DNA from: Acutalibacter muris
GTDB lineage: Bacteria > Bacillota > Clostridia > Oscillospirales > Acutalibacteraceae
Assembly: GCF_002201475.1 (NCBI RefSeq)
Contig: NZ_CP021422.1
Coordinates: forward strand, 248,001-312,000
Direction of reading: 5' to 3'
Length of the DNA stretch: 64,000 nt
A program made the translations under genes and the position numbers. Under the pieces are notes generated by a model. The model was not told where the DNA came from. It worked only from the letters and a program-made list of their open reading frames with translations, and did not search any database. Positions 40,374-50,430 of this stretch are shown in pieces (the stretch's first letter is position 1; each line of letters starts with the position of its first letter).

Positions 40374-42143
40374 ATGAGCAATGGTACCATCAAAAAAATA
40401 GCCGGACCTCTCGTTATCGCCAAGGGTATGCGCGACGCCAATATGTTCGACGTGGTGCGCGTAAGTGAGCGCCGCCTTATCGGCGAGATAATAGAGATAC
40501 ACGGCGACGAGGCCTCCATACAGGTGTACGAGGAGACCTCCGGCCTGGCCCCCGGGGAGCCGGTGGAATCCACCGGCGTGCCCATGAGCGTGGAGCTTGG
40601 GCCCGGCCTTATCACCAGCATTTATGACGGCATCCAGCGCCCGCTGGACGACATCATGAAGATCTCCGGCAACAACCTCCAGCGCGGCGTTGAGGTTCCC
40701 TCTCTGAAGCGGGACCTGGAGTGGGACTTCGTTCCCACCAAGAAGGCCGGCGACGAGGTAGCTCCCGGCGACATCATCGGCACCGTGCAGGAAACAGAAG
40801 TGGTTTCTCACAAGATAATGGTGCCCGTGGGCATCGAGGGCAAGATAACCGAGATAAAGGCCGGAAAGTACAAGGTCACCGACATGGTGGCCACCGTGGA
40901 GACCAAGGACGGCCCCAAGCAGGTGGGCCTTATGCAGAAGTGGCCTGTCCGCCAGGGGCGGCCCTATAAGCAGAAGCTCTCCCCCAATATGCCCCTGGTC
41001 ACCGGCCAGCGGGTGGTGGACACCATGTTCCCCATCGCAAAGGGCGGCGTGGCGGCGGTCCCCGGCCCCTTCGGCTCGGGCAAGACCGTTATCCAGCACC
41101 AGCTGGCAAAGTGGGCGGAGGCTGATATCGTGGTCTATATCGGCTGCGGCGAGCGCGGCAACGAGATGACCGACGTTCTGAACGAGTTCCCGGAGCTGGT
41201 GGACCCCAAAACCGGCAAGTCCCTGATGGAGCGCACGGTGCTTATCGCCAACACCTCCGATATGCCCGTGGCGGCCCGGGAGGCCTCCGTCTACACCGGC
41301 ATCACCATCGCCGAATATTTCCGCGACATGGGCTACTCCGTGGCCCTGATGGCCGACTCCACCTCCCGCTGGGCCGAGGCCCTTCGAGAGATGTCCGGCC
41401 GTCTGGAGGAGATGCCTGGCGAGGAGGGCTACCCCACATACCTTGGCAGCCGTCTTGCGCAGTTCTACGAGCGCGCCGGCTATGTCAAGACTCTGGGCGG
41501 CGACGACCGCGAGGGCTCCCTGTCCGTTATCGGCGCTGTCTCCCCCTCCGGCGGCGACAACTCCGACCCGGTGGTTCAGGCTACCCTGCGTATAGTAAAG
41601 GTGTTCTGGGGCCTGGATTCCGCTCTGGCCCAGCAGCGCCACTTCCCGGCCATCAACTGGCTGACCAGCTATTCACTGTACCTGGACAATATCGCAGAGT
41701 GGTTTAACAACAAGGTTGCCCCGGACTGGATAGATATGCGTACAAAGCTTATGGGGCTTTTGCAGGACGAATCTGAATTGCAGGAAATCGTACAGCTGGT
41801 CGGTATGGACGCTTTGAGCGCCCCCGAGCGCCTGAAGCTGGAGGTCGCAAGGTCTATCCGCGAGGACTTCCTGCACCAGAACTCCTTCGACGAGGTGGAC
41901 ACCTACACTCCCCTTGACAAGCAGCACAAGATGATGCAGCTGATAGCCGCCTACTACGACAAGGCTTTGGCCGCCCTGAACGCCGGGGCAGATATCCAGA
42001 AGCTCATCGACCTGCCGGTTAGAGAGCAGATAGGCCGCTATAAGTACACCCTGCCCGAGAACGCTGCCTCCACCTTTGACCAGGTGATGACAGAGCTCGA
42101 TAAGGAAGTAAACGAAGCTAAAAACGCAAAGGAGGACTTCTAA
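40374..42143 (+). CDS. V-type ATP synthase catalytic subunit A
   Basis: The 589-residue catalytic subunit has Walker [21 protein letters not shown] near residue 230. The V-type insertion domain covers residues 110-185. [13 protein letters not shown] [20 protein letters not shown] and the conserved [20 protein letters not shown] follow. It hydrolyses or makes ATP at the A-B interface. Length is typical. AAAAAGGTGAT lies upstream. Its last base overlaps the ATG of subunit B. Confidence 0.97.
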   Translation: MSNGTIKKIAGPLVIAKGMRDANMFDVVRVSERRLIGEIIEIHGDEASIQVYEETSGLAPGEPVESTGVPMSVELGPGLITSIYDGIQRPLDDIMKISGNNLQRGVEVPSLKRDLEWDFVPTKKAGDEVAPGDIIGTVQETEVVSHKIMVPVGIEGKITEIKAGKYKVTDMVATVETKDGPKQVGLMQKWPVRQGRPYKQKLSPNMPLVTGQRVVDTMFPIAKGGVAAVPGPFGSGKTVIQHQLAKWAEADIVVYIGCGERGNEMTDVLNEFPELVDPKTGKSLMERTVLIANTSDMPVAAREASVYTGITIAEYFRDMGYSVALMADSTSRWAEALREMSGRLEEMPGEEGYPTYLGSRLAQFYERAGYVKTLGGDDREGSLSVIGAVSPSGGDNSDPVVQATLRIVKVFWGLDSALAQQRHFPAINWLTSYSLYLDNIAEWFNNKVAPDWIDMRTKLMGLLQDESELQEIVQLVGMDALSAPERLKLEVARSIREDFLHQNSFDEVDTYTPLDKQHKMMQLIAAYYDKALAALNAGADIQKLIDLPVREQIGRYKYTLPENAASTFDQVMTELDKEVNEAKNAKEDF

Positions 42144-43516
42144 TGCCAAAGGAATATAGGACTATCCAGGAAGTGGCAGGCCCTCTTATGCTGGTGCGCG
42201 ACGTGGAGAACGTGGCGTATGACGAGCTTGCGGAGATAGAGCTGGCAAACGGCGAGCGCCGCCGTTGCCGCGTCCTGGAGATAAACGAGGGCAACGCCCT
42301 GGTGCAGCTCTTTGAAAACTCCACAGGTATCAACCTCAGCAATTCAAAGGTGCGTTTCCTGGGCCACAGCATGGAGCTGGGGGTCAGCGAGGATATGCTG
42401 GGCCGCGTGTTCGACGGCCTGGGCCGCCCCATTGACGACGGCCCGGAAATCCTGCCGGATATGCGCGTTGACATCAACGGTCTGCCCATGAACCCCGCCG
42501 CCCGCAACTATCCCCAGGAGTTCATCCAGACCGGCGTTTCCGCTATCGACGGACTGAACACCCTGGTCCGCGGCCAGAAGCTGCCCATCTTCTCCGCCTC
42601 CGGCCTGCCCCACGCCCAGCTGGCAGCCCAGATTGCCCGCCAGGCAAAGGTGCGCGGCACCAACGACCCCTTCGTGGTGGTCTTCGCGGCCATGGGCATC
42701 ACCTTTGAGGAGTCAAACTTCTTTGTGCAGAGCTTTAGGGAGACCGGCGCTATTGACCGCACGGTTATGTTTGTGAACCTGGCAAACGACCCCGCCGTCG
42801 AGCGTATCGCCACCCCCAAGATGGCGTTGACCGCCGCCGAATACCTGGCGTTCCAGAAGAATATGCACGTGCTGGTCATACTCACCGACATTACCAACTA
42901 CGCCGACGCCCTCCGTGAGGTTTCCGCCGCCCGTAAAGAGGTTCCAGGCCGCCGCGGCTATCCCGGCTATATGTACACGGACCTTGCCACTCTCTACGAG
43001 CGCGCTGGCCGTCAGAAGGGCAAGACCGGCTCCATCACCATGATACCCATCCTGACCATGCCTGAGGGCGACAAGACCCACCCCATCCCCGACCTTACCG
43101 GCTACATCACCGAGGGTCAGATAATCCTGAGCCAGGAGCTGTACCGCAAGAACGTGACTCCGCCCATTGACGTGCTGCCCTCTCTTAGCCGTCTGAAGGA
43201 CAAGGGTATTGGCGAGGGCCGTACCCGCGCTGACCACGCGGCTACCATGAACCAGCTGTTCGCGGCATATGCCCGCGGCAAGGAGTCCAAGGAGCTGATG
43301 GTTGTTTTGGGCGAGGCGGCTCTGACAGAGATTGACAAGCTCTATGCCAAATTTGCGGATGCCTTCGAGAGCGAGTACGTCTCCCAGGGCTATACCGCCA
43401 ACCGGGATATCGAGGAGACCTTGGACATCGGCTGGAAACTCCTGTCCATACTCCCCCGCTCCGAGCTTAAACGTATTAACGACAAGTTCCTGGATCAGTA
43501 TTACGGAAAGGTGTGA
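42143..43516 (+). CDS. V-type ATP synthase regulatory subunit B
   Basis: The 457-residue protein [20 protein letters not shown], with [20 protein letters not shown] and [20 protein letters not shown], lacks a functional P-loop, as expected for subunit [21 protein letters not shown] and [20 protein letters not shown] form the A-B interface. Overlap with subunit A indicates balanced translation of the hexamer subunits. Confidence 0.97.
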   Translation: MPKEYRTIQEVAGPLMLVRDVENVAYDELAEIELANGERRRCRVLEINEGNALVQLFENSTGINLSNSKVRFLGHSMELGVSEDMLGRVFDGLGRPIDDGPEILPDMRVDINGLPMNPAARNYPQEFIQTGVSAIDGLNTLVRGQKLPIFSASGLPHAQLAAQIARQAKVRGTNDPFVVVFAAMGITFEESNFFVQSFRETGAIDRTVMFVNLANDPAVERIATPKMALTAAEYLAFQKNMHVLVILTDITNYADALREVSAARKEVPGRRGYPGYMYTDLATLYERAGRQKGKTGSITMIPILTMPEGDKTHPIPDLTGYITEGQIILSQELYRKNVTPPIDVLPSLSRLKDKGIGEGRTRADHAATMNQLFAAYARGKESKELMVVLGEAALTEIDKLYAKFADAFESEYVSQGYTANRDIEETLDIGWKLLSILPRSELKRINDKFLDQYYGKV

Positions 43517-43522
43517 TGGGCC

Positions 43523-44179
43523 TTGGCGAGTAAACAGATAACCCCTACCCGCATGGAGCTTACGCGCCTTAAAAAGAAGCTGGTTACCGCAACCCGGGGC
43601 CATAAGCTCCTGAAAGACAAGCGGGATGAGTTAATGCGCCAGTTCCTGGAGAAGGTACGGGAGAACAAGACCCTCCGCGAGCAGGTGGAAAAGGGCATAA
43701 AAGCCGCTAACAAGAACTTTCTGCTGGCCCGGGCGGGTATGCAGGACCAGGTGCTCAATACCGCCATGCTGGCCCCAAAGCAGCGGGTGTCCGTTGAGGC
43801 CGGTATGGAGAACGTCATGAGCGTGGAGATACCTACCTTCGACTTCAAGACCCGCACCCCCGACCAGAACGATATCTTCTCCTACGGCTTCGCCTTTACC
43901 TCCAGCGATCTGGACGGCGCGGTGCAGTCACTGGCGGACATCTTCCCGGATATGCTGAAACTGGCGGAGATAGAAAAGTCCTGCCAGCTGATGGCCGTGG
44001 AGATAGAGAAGACCCGCCGCAGGGTCAACGCCCTGGAGCACGTGATGATACCCGAGCTTCAGGCCAATATCAAGTACATCTCCATGAAGCTGGACGAGAA
44101 CGAGCGGTCCACGCAGATCAGACTGATGAAGGTCAAGGATATGGTGCTGAAAGACGCGCATAATTACGAGACCTTCTGA
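43523..44179 (+). CDS. V-type ATP synthase subunit D (central rotor shaft)
   Basis: The 218-residue protein is two long helices (TRMELTRLKKKLVTATRGHK and RVNALEHVMIPELQANIKYI) that form the rotor shaft. TTG 43523 is the start: the nearby ATG at 43516 runs into a stop within six codons. It is the last gene of the operon and is followed by a terminator. Confidence 0.95.
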   Translation: MASKQITPTRMELTRLKKKLVTATRGHKLLKDKRDELMRQFLEKVRENKTLREQVEKGIKAANKNFLLARAGMQDQVLNTAMLAPKQRVSVEAGMENVMSVEIPTFDFKTRTPDQNDIFSYGFAFTSSDLDGAVQSLADIFPDMLKLAEIEKSCQLMAVEIEKTRRRVNALEHVMIPELQANIKYISMKLDENERSTQIRLMKVKDMVLKDAHNYETF

Positions 44180-44188
44180 CACACGCAC

Positions 44189-44220
44189 AAAAAGCAGGGT
44201 TTTCACCCTGCTTTTTCTTT
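44189..44220 (+). terminator. Terminator of the V-ATPase operon
   Basis: AAAAAGCAGGG (44189-44199) pairs with CCCTGCTTTTT (44206-44216), followed by CTTTTT. Confidence 0.9.
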
Positions 44221-44303
44221 TTCTGGAGTATGTTTGGGGCCTCCGGGAGCACAGGTCGCTCCCTACGGCAAGGTCGTGGGGCACCGCCCCACACCCTGCC
44301 AGC

Positions 44304-45242
44304 CTAAGACCGGCTGGATCGGTCAAATAAGTCTGACGGCAGATAGATATCCTCCATAGGCACCTTCTCCCAACTGAACGCCGGTACAAGCTCATGGGGC
44401 CTCACCGCCTCCGGCCTATCCAGCAAACCCGCCAGATACCCCAGACTGCCCACAATCTCCTCCGGGAGGAACCTCTCCCGAAGCTTTTCAAGTCCCATGT
44501 CAGCGTCCCTCTTTGACAGCCGCCTGCCGTCCCCGGAAAGGAGCATAGGTATATGGGCAAACTCCGGCGTGGGGAGCCCTAAAAGCTTATAAAGATACAG
44601 CTGCCTGGGGGTCGAGCTCAGCAGGTCACGCCCCCGAACCACCTGGGTGACCCCCATAGCACCGTCATCGGCCACTACCGCCAGCTGGTAGGCAAAAACC
44701 CCGTCGGACCGCCGCAGAAGAAAATCTCCGCAATCCCTCTCTAAATCCTGCTCATACCAACCGTAGTGCAAATCGTTAAAGCCCACCGTACCGCTTACCC
44801 TCAGGCGCATGGCCGGGGCACGGCTCCGGCTTTTCTCCGCGATCTCCGCCGCCGTAAGCGCCCGGCAAGTACCCTGGTATATATAGTCCCCGTCCGAAGC
44901 GTGGGGCGCGTTCGCGGCGTGGAGCTCGGCCCGGCTGCAAAAGCACGGGTATACAAGACCTTGCACACTCAGCTTATCAAGGCACTCCTGATAATAATCT
45001 CCGCGCTCCGACTGCCAGTAGGGTCCCTCGTCCCAGTGCAGCCCCAGAAACTCAAGGTCCCGCATAAGCTGTTCAGCGAACTTCCGGCTGGTGCGATGGG
45101 TATCAAGATTCTCCATGCGCAGTATTATCCTGCCGCCCTGGGCCCTGACGGACAGCCATGCCAGCAGACAGCTAAAGAGGTTCCCCAGATGCATACTGCC
45201 GCTGGGGGTGGGCGCAAAGCGACCCACAACCTCCCGCGTCAC
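44304..45242 (-). CDS. gluQ: Glutamyl-Q tRNA(Asp) synthetase
   Basis: The 312-residue enzyme attaches glutamate to the queuosine base in the anticodon of tRNA-Asp. It has the class I HIGH-like VVGRFAPTPSGSMHLGNLFS, a zinc site from CFCSRAEL and QGTCR, and an LSKRD KMSKS-like motif. It lacks the C-terminal anticodon-binding domain, which separates it from GltX. GTG 45242 overlaps the cinA stop codon by four bases and fits the family start; the longer 45320 reading lies inside cinA. Confidence 0.9.
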   Translation of the reverse strand: MTREVVGRFAPTPSGSMHLGNLFSCLLAWLSVRAQGGRIILRMENLDTHRTSRKFAEQLMRDLEFLGLHWDEGPYWQSERGDYYQECLDKLSVQGLVYPCFCSRAELHAANAPHASDGDYIYQGTCRALTAAEIAEKSRSRAPAMRLRVSGTVGFNDLHYGWYEQDLERDCGDFLLRRSDGVFAYQLAVVADDGAMGVTQVVRGRDLLSSTPRQLYLYKLLGLPTPEFAHIPMLLSGDGRRLSKRDADMGLEKLRERFLPEEIVGSLGYLAGLLDRPEAVRPHELVPAFSWEKVPMEDIYLPSDLFDRSSRS

Positions 45243-46492
45243 GGCTCTATTACCGGCATACCCGCTAGGTATCTGCGCACCATGTCCAGCGCCTGGGAGG
45301 CGGCACAGTGTCTGTGCCAAGCCCGGCTCTTTGTACGGCCTATGGGCGAGCGCTTCGTTATCCAGGTATCCCTGCCATCGCTGAGGGCGATGTATATGAG
45401 CCCCACAGGCTTCTCTGCTGTACCGCCCTCGGGCCCGGCTATCCCGGTGATACCCACGCCCAAGTCGCTTCCGCCGCGCTTTACAATGCCCTCGGCCATG
45501 GCCCGGGCGGTCTGCTCACTGACCGCGCCGTGCTGCTCCAAAACCTCGCGGGGCACACCTAAGAGGGCTTCTTTGGCCTCGTTGGCGTAGGTAACCACGC
45601 CCATATGGAACACTCCCGAGGACCCGGACACGTCCGTTATCCGTTTACTGAGAAGCCCCCCGGTACAGGACTCGGCAGTGGCAAGGGTTTTGCCCTGTGC
45701 CGAAAGCTCCTTTACCACCAGCTCCTCAAGACTGTCCACGTCAACGCTATACACAAAATTCCCCAGACGCTTTTTTATCTCTTCAATAAGAGGCCAGCAC
45801 ATCTGGTCGGCCTCCTCATGGGAGGGGGCCTTGGCCGTTACCCGCAAATAGCACTCCCCCTCGTTGGCATAGGGAGCCAGGGTCGGGTTCTCCGAGTCCA
45901 TCAGATCGTCCATCATCTGGGCCACCGGGGCCTCGCCCCTGCCATATATGTGCACGTTATGGGACACGATGGTGTACTCCTGACTCTTTTTGAGGTAAGG
46001 CACAGCATAATTATCCAGCATTGGAGCAAGCTCAGAGGGAGGGCCGGGGAGCATAATTATCGTGCACCCATTTTCGGCTTGGAACGCGCAGCCGGGGGCC
46101 GTTCCGTTGTCATTTTGCAGCACCGTACAACCCTCCGGGAGCCAGGCCTGCTTTGCCTGGTTTTCACTCACGTGCTTCTCATTAAAGTAGTTCTCTATGC
46201 GCCGCAGGCTCTCCTCATGGAGCACCAGCTTCTTACCCGCCGCAGCGGCGGTAGTTTCCTTGGTCAGGTCATCGGTGGTGGGCCCCAGCCCGCCGGTCAT
46301 GATGAGCAGGCCGCTGCGGGCAATGGCCCCCTCTACCGCTTCTTTAAGCCGCCGGGGGTTGTCCCCCACCACGCAGGTGTGCATAAGGTCAATGCCCAGC
46401 TCAGATAGGGCCCGGGCCACGATGGCCGTGTCGGTGTTGACTACCGCGCCCAAGAGGAGCTCGGTGCCAACGGAAATTATTTCTGCGTTCAT
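45239..46492 (-). CDS. cinA: CinA-like NMN amidase / ADP-ribose pyrophosphatase
   Basis: The 417-residue protein has an N-terminal MoCF_biosynth (COG1058) domain (AEIISVGTELLLGAVVNTDT and GGLGPTTDDLTKE). The C-terminal CinA domain has GKTLATAESCTGGLLSKRIT and GVGITGIAGPEGGTAEKPVG. Family members recycle nicotinamide mononucleotide and hydrolyse ADP-ribose. ATG 46492 is preferred to 46507, because GGAGG lies eight bases upstream of it. Confidence 0.93.
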   Translation of the reverse strand: MNAEIISVGTELLLGAVVNTDTAIVARALSELGIDLMHTCVVGDNPRRLKEAVEGAIARSGLLIMTGGLGPTTDDLTKETTAAAAGKKLVLHEESLRRIENYFNEKHVSENQAKQAWLPEGCTVLQNDNGTAPGCAFQAENGCTIIMLPGPPSELAPMLDNYAVPYLKKSQEYTIVSHNVHIYGRGEAPVAQMMDDLMDSENPTLAPYANEGECYLRVTAKAPSHEEADQMCWPLIEEIKKRLGNFVYSVDVDSLEELVVKELSAQGKTLATAESCTGGLLSKRITDVSGSSGVFHMGVVTYANEAKEALLGVPREVLEQHGAVSEQTARAMAEGIVKRGGSDLGVGITGIAGPEGGTAEKPVGLIYIALSDGRDTWITKRSPIGRTKSRAWHRHCAASQALDMVRRYLAGMPVIEP

Positions 46493-46522
46493 ATTATCAT
46501 CCTCCATAATATATTATCCCGG

Positions 46523-47392
46523 TCACTTCCTCCAAAAGCTCCACTCTATCCCCTTCTTATACCCGATCTTCGCATAGAAGGGGTTCCCCCCGCCGGTCAT
46601 ATGCGTGGCTCCTAGCGGTCTCAACCGTCTATAGAGCTCCGACAGCGCCGCCGCGGCAAGCCCTTTATGTCTGTACTCCGGCACGGTGCAAAGGGGCTCA
46701 AGGTACGCCAGCTTATTCTCTGGCACCCACCACATCCCGGCATAGCAGACGTACTCGCCCTTGCCGTTCATCACGGCTATATCATATTCCGGGGTGGCGT
46801 GGGGGGCGTTTATCAGGTCGTAGGCGTACTCATACTCGCCGTTCCAGGGCCCCTCCTCCTGCTCATGGTCAAAGCCCCTCCAGCAGCACTCGCAGGCTTT
46901 GGCCGGGTCCACGCTGCCAGACTCTGTGAAGGTGAAGCCCTCCGGCAGCGGATAGCTGAGGGGCTCGTCGAAGTCATACACCAGGCTCTCATAGCCGCCG
47001 GCCTTTTCAAAGCCCGCCGCCTTGGCCGCCTGCTCAAACTCCCTTTGGTTCCCCACCAGCACTATCTGCTGTTTACCGTCCGTCCGGGGCATATGCTTTT
47101 CGGCGTACTCCACCATCTCCGGGGCCAACTCCTCATAGCCCTCCCGCAGGCTGAAATAAATGTCGCTCACCGGGTTCTCATGGAAGCAGAAGCCCACTAT
47201 CTTCTCCCCCTCCTTCCAGATACGGCAGCGGTGCAGGTAGGATTTGTCCATCCAACTGGACACCAGGGCGTACTCCCAGAAGGGCGCGGGCACGCCGCCC
47301 CGGCGGTCCTGTGAAAAAATGTCCAGCAGGAAGTCATACACGTCCATATGGTCGCTCAAAATGCTGAACTGTTTAGTAGCAATATTTTTCAT
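46523..47392 (-). CDS. GNAT-family acetyltransferase (double-domain length)
   Basis: The 289-residue protein has a C-terminal GNAT fold with the acetyl-CoA loop VPEYRHKGLAAAALSELYRR and GATHMTGGGNPFYAKIGYKK. The N-terminal half resembles a second, degenerate GNAT domain (IVGFCFHENPVSDIYFSL). The substrate cannot be predicted. It lies two bases downstream of thiI, so the genes are probably co-transcribed. Confidence 0.8.
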   Translation of the reverse strand: MKNIATKQFSILSDHMDVYDFLLDIFSQDRRGGVPAPFWEYALVSSWMDKSYLHRCRIWKEGEKIVGFCFHENPVSDIYFSLREGYEELAPEMVEYAEKHMPRTDGKQQIVLVGNQREFEQAAKAAGFEKAGGYESLVYDFDEPLSYPLPEGFTFTESGSVDPAKACECCWRGFDHEQEEGPWNGEYEYAYDLINAPHATPEYDIAVMNGKGEYVCYAGMWWVPENKLAYLEPLCTVPEYRHKGLAAAALSELYRRLRPLGATHMTGGGNPFYAKIGYKKGIEWSFWRK

Positions 47393-47394
47393 AT

Positions 47395-48585
47395 CTACCT
47401 CTCTGTATCCTCATAGGCATTGATGTGAATAGTCTCCACATTCTCCAGGGCCTCTTTAAGGAGCGCCCCGCCCTCAATAGCCCCCTCGCCCCGCTCCACC
47501 ATCTCAAGGCTGGGCTTGGTGCGCGGGTGCTTGGGGGTGAATATCGTGCAGCAGTCCTCATAGGGCTCTATGGAGATGTCATAGGTATCTATCTTTCTTG
47601 CTATCTTCACTATCTCGGCCTTATCACTGCCAATAAGGGGCCTGAACACCGGCATACCCACCACCGCGTCCGTACAGGCGATAGCCTGTATGGTCTGGCT
47701 GGCCACCTGGCCCAGACTCTCCCCGGTGATAAGGGCAAGGCAGCCCTCGTCCTCCGCAAGGGCCTGGGCGGCCCGAAGCATATACCGGCGAAGTATCACC
47801 GTCCCCAGCTCCTCGGGGCAATGGTCCCGTATTTCCTGCTGGAGATGGGTAAGCTCTACGGTGATGAGCTTTATACGTCCGGCGTATTCGCTGACCCTCC
47901 GAAGCAGCCGCACCACCTTGTCGTGGGCCAGTTCGCTGGTATAGGGAGGGCTTGAGAAGTGTATGGCCGTCAGCTCCACCCCGCGCTTTGCCATGGACCA
48001 GGCGGCAACCGGGCTGTCCAGTCCTCCGCTGATGAGCACCGCCGCTTTGCCCCCGCAGCCCACCGGGAGGCCCCCGGCCCCGGGCTTTGCGTCAGAGTGT
48101 ATAAAGGCAAATTCTTCCCGGACCTCCACCCATACGGTCACGTCGGGGTTATGCACGTCCACCCGCAGATGCGGGTACTTTTCCAGCAGGTATGCCCCAG
48201 CCTCCGTGGCTATCTCCGGGGACTTTAGGGGGAATTTCTTGTCGCTGCGCTTGCACTCCACCTTGAAGGTCTCCGCCAGCTCCAGCTCGTCCCGGAGATA
48301 CTCCGCGGCCTTCTCCTGTATTTTAACGAGCTCCTTTTCAGCCGCCCCGGCCCGGGTATAGCCCACCGCGCCGAAAACCTTTGCGCAGCGCTCCTCGGCT
48401 AGATCCATGTCGGCGCTGTCGTCCAGCGGCTCCACATAGATGGTGGACTGCTTTGCCGTCACCGAAAACTCCCCCGCGCTCGAAAGCCGGCGGCGGATAT
48501 TTTTCATCATTATCTCCTCAAAGCTGCGGCGGTTAAGCCCTTTAAGGGCAATCTCCCCCAGCTTCAGCAGTATGACCTCGCGCAT
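47395..48585 (-). CDS. thiI: tRNA 4-thiouridine synthase ThiI
   Basis: The 396-residue enzyme makes 4-thiouridine at position 8 of tRNA and can feed sulfur into thiamine synthesis. It has an NFLD/THUMP region (EVILLKLGEIALKGLNRRSF), the PP-loop VLISGGLDSPVAAWSMAKRG and ITGESLGQVASQTIQAI. No rhodanese domain follows, as is usual in Firmicutes, which use a dedicated desulfurase. ATG 48585 with AGGAGG is chosen. The desulfurase gene two genes upstream fits as sulfur donor. Confidence 0.95.
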   Translation of the reverse strand: MREVILLKLGEIALKGLNRRSFEEIMMKNIRRRLSSAGEFSVTAKQSTIYVEPLDDSADMDLAEERCAKVFGAVGYTRAGAAEKELVKIQEKAAEYLRDELELAETFKVECKRSDKKFPLKSPEIATEAGAYLLEKYPHLRVDVHNPDVTVWVEVREEFAFIHSDAKPGAGGLPVGCGGKAAVLISGGLDSPVAAWSMAKRGVELTAIHFSSPPYTSELAHDKVVRLLRRVSEYAGRIKLITVELTHLQQEIRDHCPEELGTVILRRYMLRAAQALAEDEGCLALITGESLGQVASQTIQAIACTDAVVGMPVFRPLIGSDKAEIVKIARKIDTYDISIEPYEDCCTIFTPKHPRTKPSLEMVERGEGAIEGGALLKEALENVETIHINAYEDTER

Positions 48586-48589
48586 ATAG

Positions 48590-49288
48590 TTACCTCCTGT
48601 TCCGCTCCACAAAATTCACCAGTTCCCGCAGGTTCCCGATGGTAAATGGGTCCTCGGGCTCTATGCCCTGCCTGTCCAGCAGGAACGATGTGAAGCCCAG
48701 AGCCCTAGCTCCGTCAGCCTCGGGCCGGTAGTCGTCCACATACAGCGACTCCTCTGCTGTGACCCCCTGAGCGTTTAGGGCGGCGTTATAGATGACAGGG
48801 TCCGGCTTGCCCGCGCCAACTAAAGAGCTGGCGGTGAAGCTGGTGAAATACTTGTGCAGCCCGCAGTCCTCAAGGGTCATTTCCAAGGAGGGCGCAGAGT
48901 CGCTTATCACGCCCATTTTGTACCCCTTGTTCATAAAATATTCCAGCACCTCCACCGTCTCCGGGTAGGGGTGCTTTTTTAAGTACCAGAGCTTTTCCAC
49001 CAGCATATCCGCCCGCTCAGAGCGCTTTTCCGTGATGCCCATGTCGTCAAAGACAAAGAGGTACCACTGCCGGAAAAATTCCAGCTCCTCCTCCACCGTA
49101 TGGTAAGGCGCGAAGGGGAAATCCCCCTCCTCTACCCGGTTGAAAATTTTCATAAAGTAATCGTAGGAATTGTCAAACTCCCTCCCGCTCCACTCCTTCA
49201 GGCTGCGGTTACGGAAAGCCGTCCACTCCGGATCGCCGTGTACAAGGGTGCCGTCCCGGTCAAAAAATACCGCCTTATACTTCCCCAT
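48590..49288 (-). CDS. HAD-family hydrolase
   Basis: The 232-residue protein has the HAD motif I AVFFDRDGTLVHGD (nucleophile Asp), a threonine/serine motif GVISDSAPSLEMT, lysine in GAGKPDPVIY and VDDYRPEADGARALGF. It is a subclass I phosphatase of the Gph/YjjG type; the substrate is open. ATG 49288 has AAGGAGAG upstream. Its stop codon lies in the ribosome site of thiI. Confidence 0.88.
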   Translation of the reverse strand: MGKYKAVFFDRDGTLVHGDPEWTAFRNRSLKEWSGREFDNSYDYFMKIFNRVEEGDFPFAPYHTVEEELEFFRQWYLFVFDDMGITEKRSERADMLVEKLWYLKKHPYPETVEVLEYFMNKGYKMGVISDSAPSLEMTLEDCGLHKYFTSFTASSLVGAGKPDPVIYNAALNAQGVTAEESLYVDDYRPEADGARALGFTSFLLDRQGIEPEDPFTIGNLRELVNFVERNRR

Positions 49289-49289
49289 T

Positions 49290-50426
49290 CTATCTCTCCT
49301 TCTCAAGACTTGAAAGCCCTGCCCGCAGGCCCTCTATGAGCGCGTATACGTCCTCCTCTGTGCTAAAGCGTGAAAAGCTTACCCTCAAAGCAGAGCTAAC
49401 CCGCTCCCTTGGGAGACCCATGGCCCCCAGCACATGGCTGGGCTTGGCTTTGCCGCAGGCAGACCCCGCTGATACGTACACTCCTCTTTCTGCCAAAAAG
49501 TGCAGCATGGTCTCTGCCCGTACGCCCAGGGCCGACAAGTTCACAATATAGGGCAGGCCGTTCCCTGAGGAGTTCACCTCGACCCTGGGCAATTCAGCCA
49601 GGTCACTTAATAGGAGCTCCCTGAGCCCGCCGATTTTCTCCAGAGCCCCGGCCCCTTTCGGGGCCAGCTCTACAGCTTTTGCGAAAGCGCCTATAAGCGG
49701 CAGGCTCTCTGTCCCAGAGCGCAGCCCTCGCTCCTGGCCGCCGCCGTGGACTATGGGCAGCAACCTCACACCCTTCTTTACATACAGTGCCCCCACGCCT
49801 TTAGGGGCGTGCACCTTGTGCCCGCTGACGGTGCACAGGTCAGCTCCCAGGCCCTTCACGGTAAAATCCAGCTTGCAGAAGGCCTGCACGCAGTCTGTGT
49901 GCAAAAGCGCCGGAGACTTTTTGCGCTTTATGGCCCTTGCCGCCGCCTGTACCGGCAGTATGGTCCCGGTCTCGTTGTTGCAGAGCATCATGCTCACCAG
50001 GACCGTATCGGGCCCTATGGCCACCTCAAGCTCGGCCTGGTCAATATTTCCATCGGTGCCGGGGGCAAGATATGTCACCCGGAAACCCTCGCTCTCCAGC
50101 TGCTTCATGGTGTTCAGCACCGAGTCGTGCTCTGTCATGGTGGTAACTATGTGCTGTCCCATGCGCTTTTTTGCCCGGGCCGCGCCAAGTATCGCCAGGT
50201 TATTCGCTTCTGTGCCCCCGCCGGTAAATACTATCTCCTCCGGCAATGCGCCCAGCCTTCTCCCTATGGTCTCCCGGGCAGAGTCCAGCGCCTTCTTCGC
50301 CCGAAAGCCCATGGTATGCAGGGAGGAGGGGTTACCATAGCACTCCGTCATCAGACGCAGGGCCTCCTCAGCTGCCTCCGGCAGTACCCGGGTGGTGGCG
50401 GAATTGTCCAGATAATGTTCTCCCAT
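49290..50426 (-). CDS. Cysteine desulfurase (NifS/IscS type)
   Basis: The 378-residue PLP enzyme starts GEHYLDNSATTRVLPEAAEE. It has IVFTGGGTEANNLAILGAAR, the PLP-lysine loop DLCTVSGHKVHAPKGVGALY, and GVYVSAGSACGKAKPSHVLG with the catalytic cysteine. It takes sulfur from cysteine. Two genes downstream is thiI, a frequent pairing in which the desulfurase (NifZ in Bacillus) serves tRNA thiolation. The ATG at 50426 gives the family start; the longer reading overlaps the dehydrogenase gene. Confidence 0.93.
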   Translation of the reverse strand: MGEHYLDNSATTRVLPEAAEEALRLMTECYGNPSSLHTMGFRAKKALDSARETIGRRLGALPEEIVFTGGGTEANNLAILGAARAKKRMGQHIVTTMTEHDSVLNTMKQLESEGFRVTYLAPGTDGNIDQAELEVAIGPDTVLVSMMLCNNETGTILPVQAAARAIKRKKSPALLHTDCVQAFCKLDFTVKGLGADLCTVSGHKVHAPKGVGALYVKKGVRLLPIVHGGGQERGLRSGTESLPLIGAFAKAVELAPKGAGALEKIGGLRELLLSDLAELPRVEVNSSGNGLPYIVNLSALGVRAETMLHFLAERGVYVSAGSACGKAKPSHVLGAMGLPRERVSSALRVSFSRFSTEEDVYALIEGLRAGLSSLEKER

Positions 50427-50430
50427 AGGC

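Noticed and set aside
40137..41642. A 501-codon minus-strand frame opposite V-ATPase subunits F and A
   Set aside because: It is His/Gly/Ala-rich antisense of highly conserved genes, without start signals.
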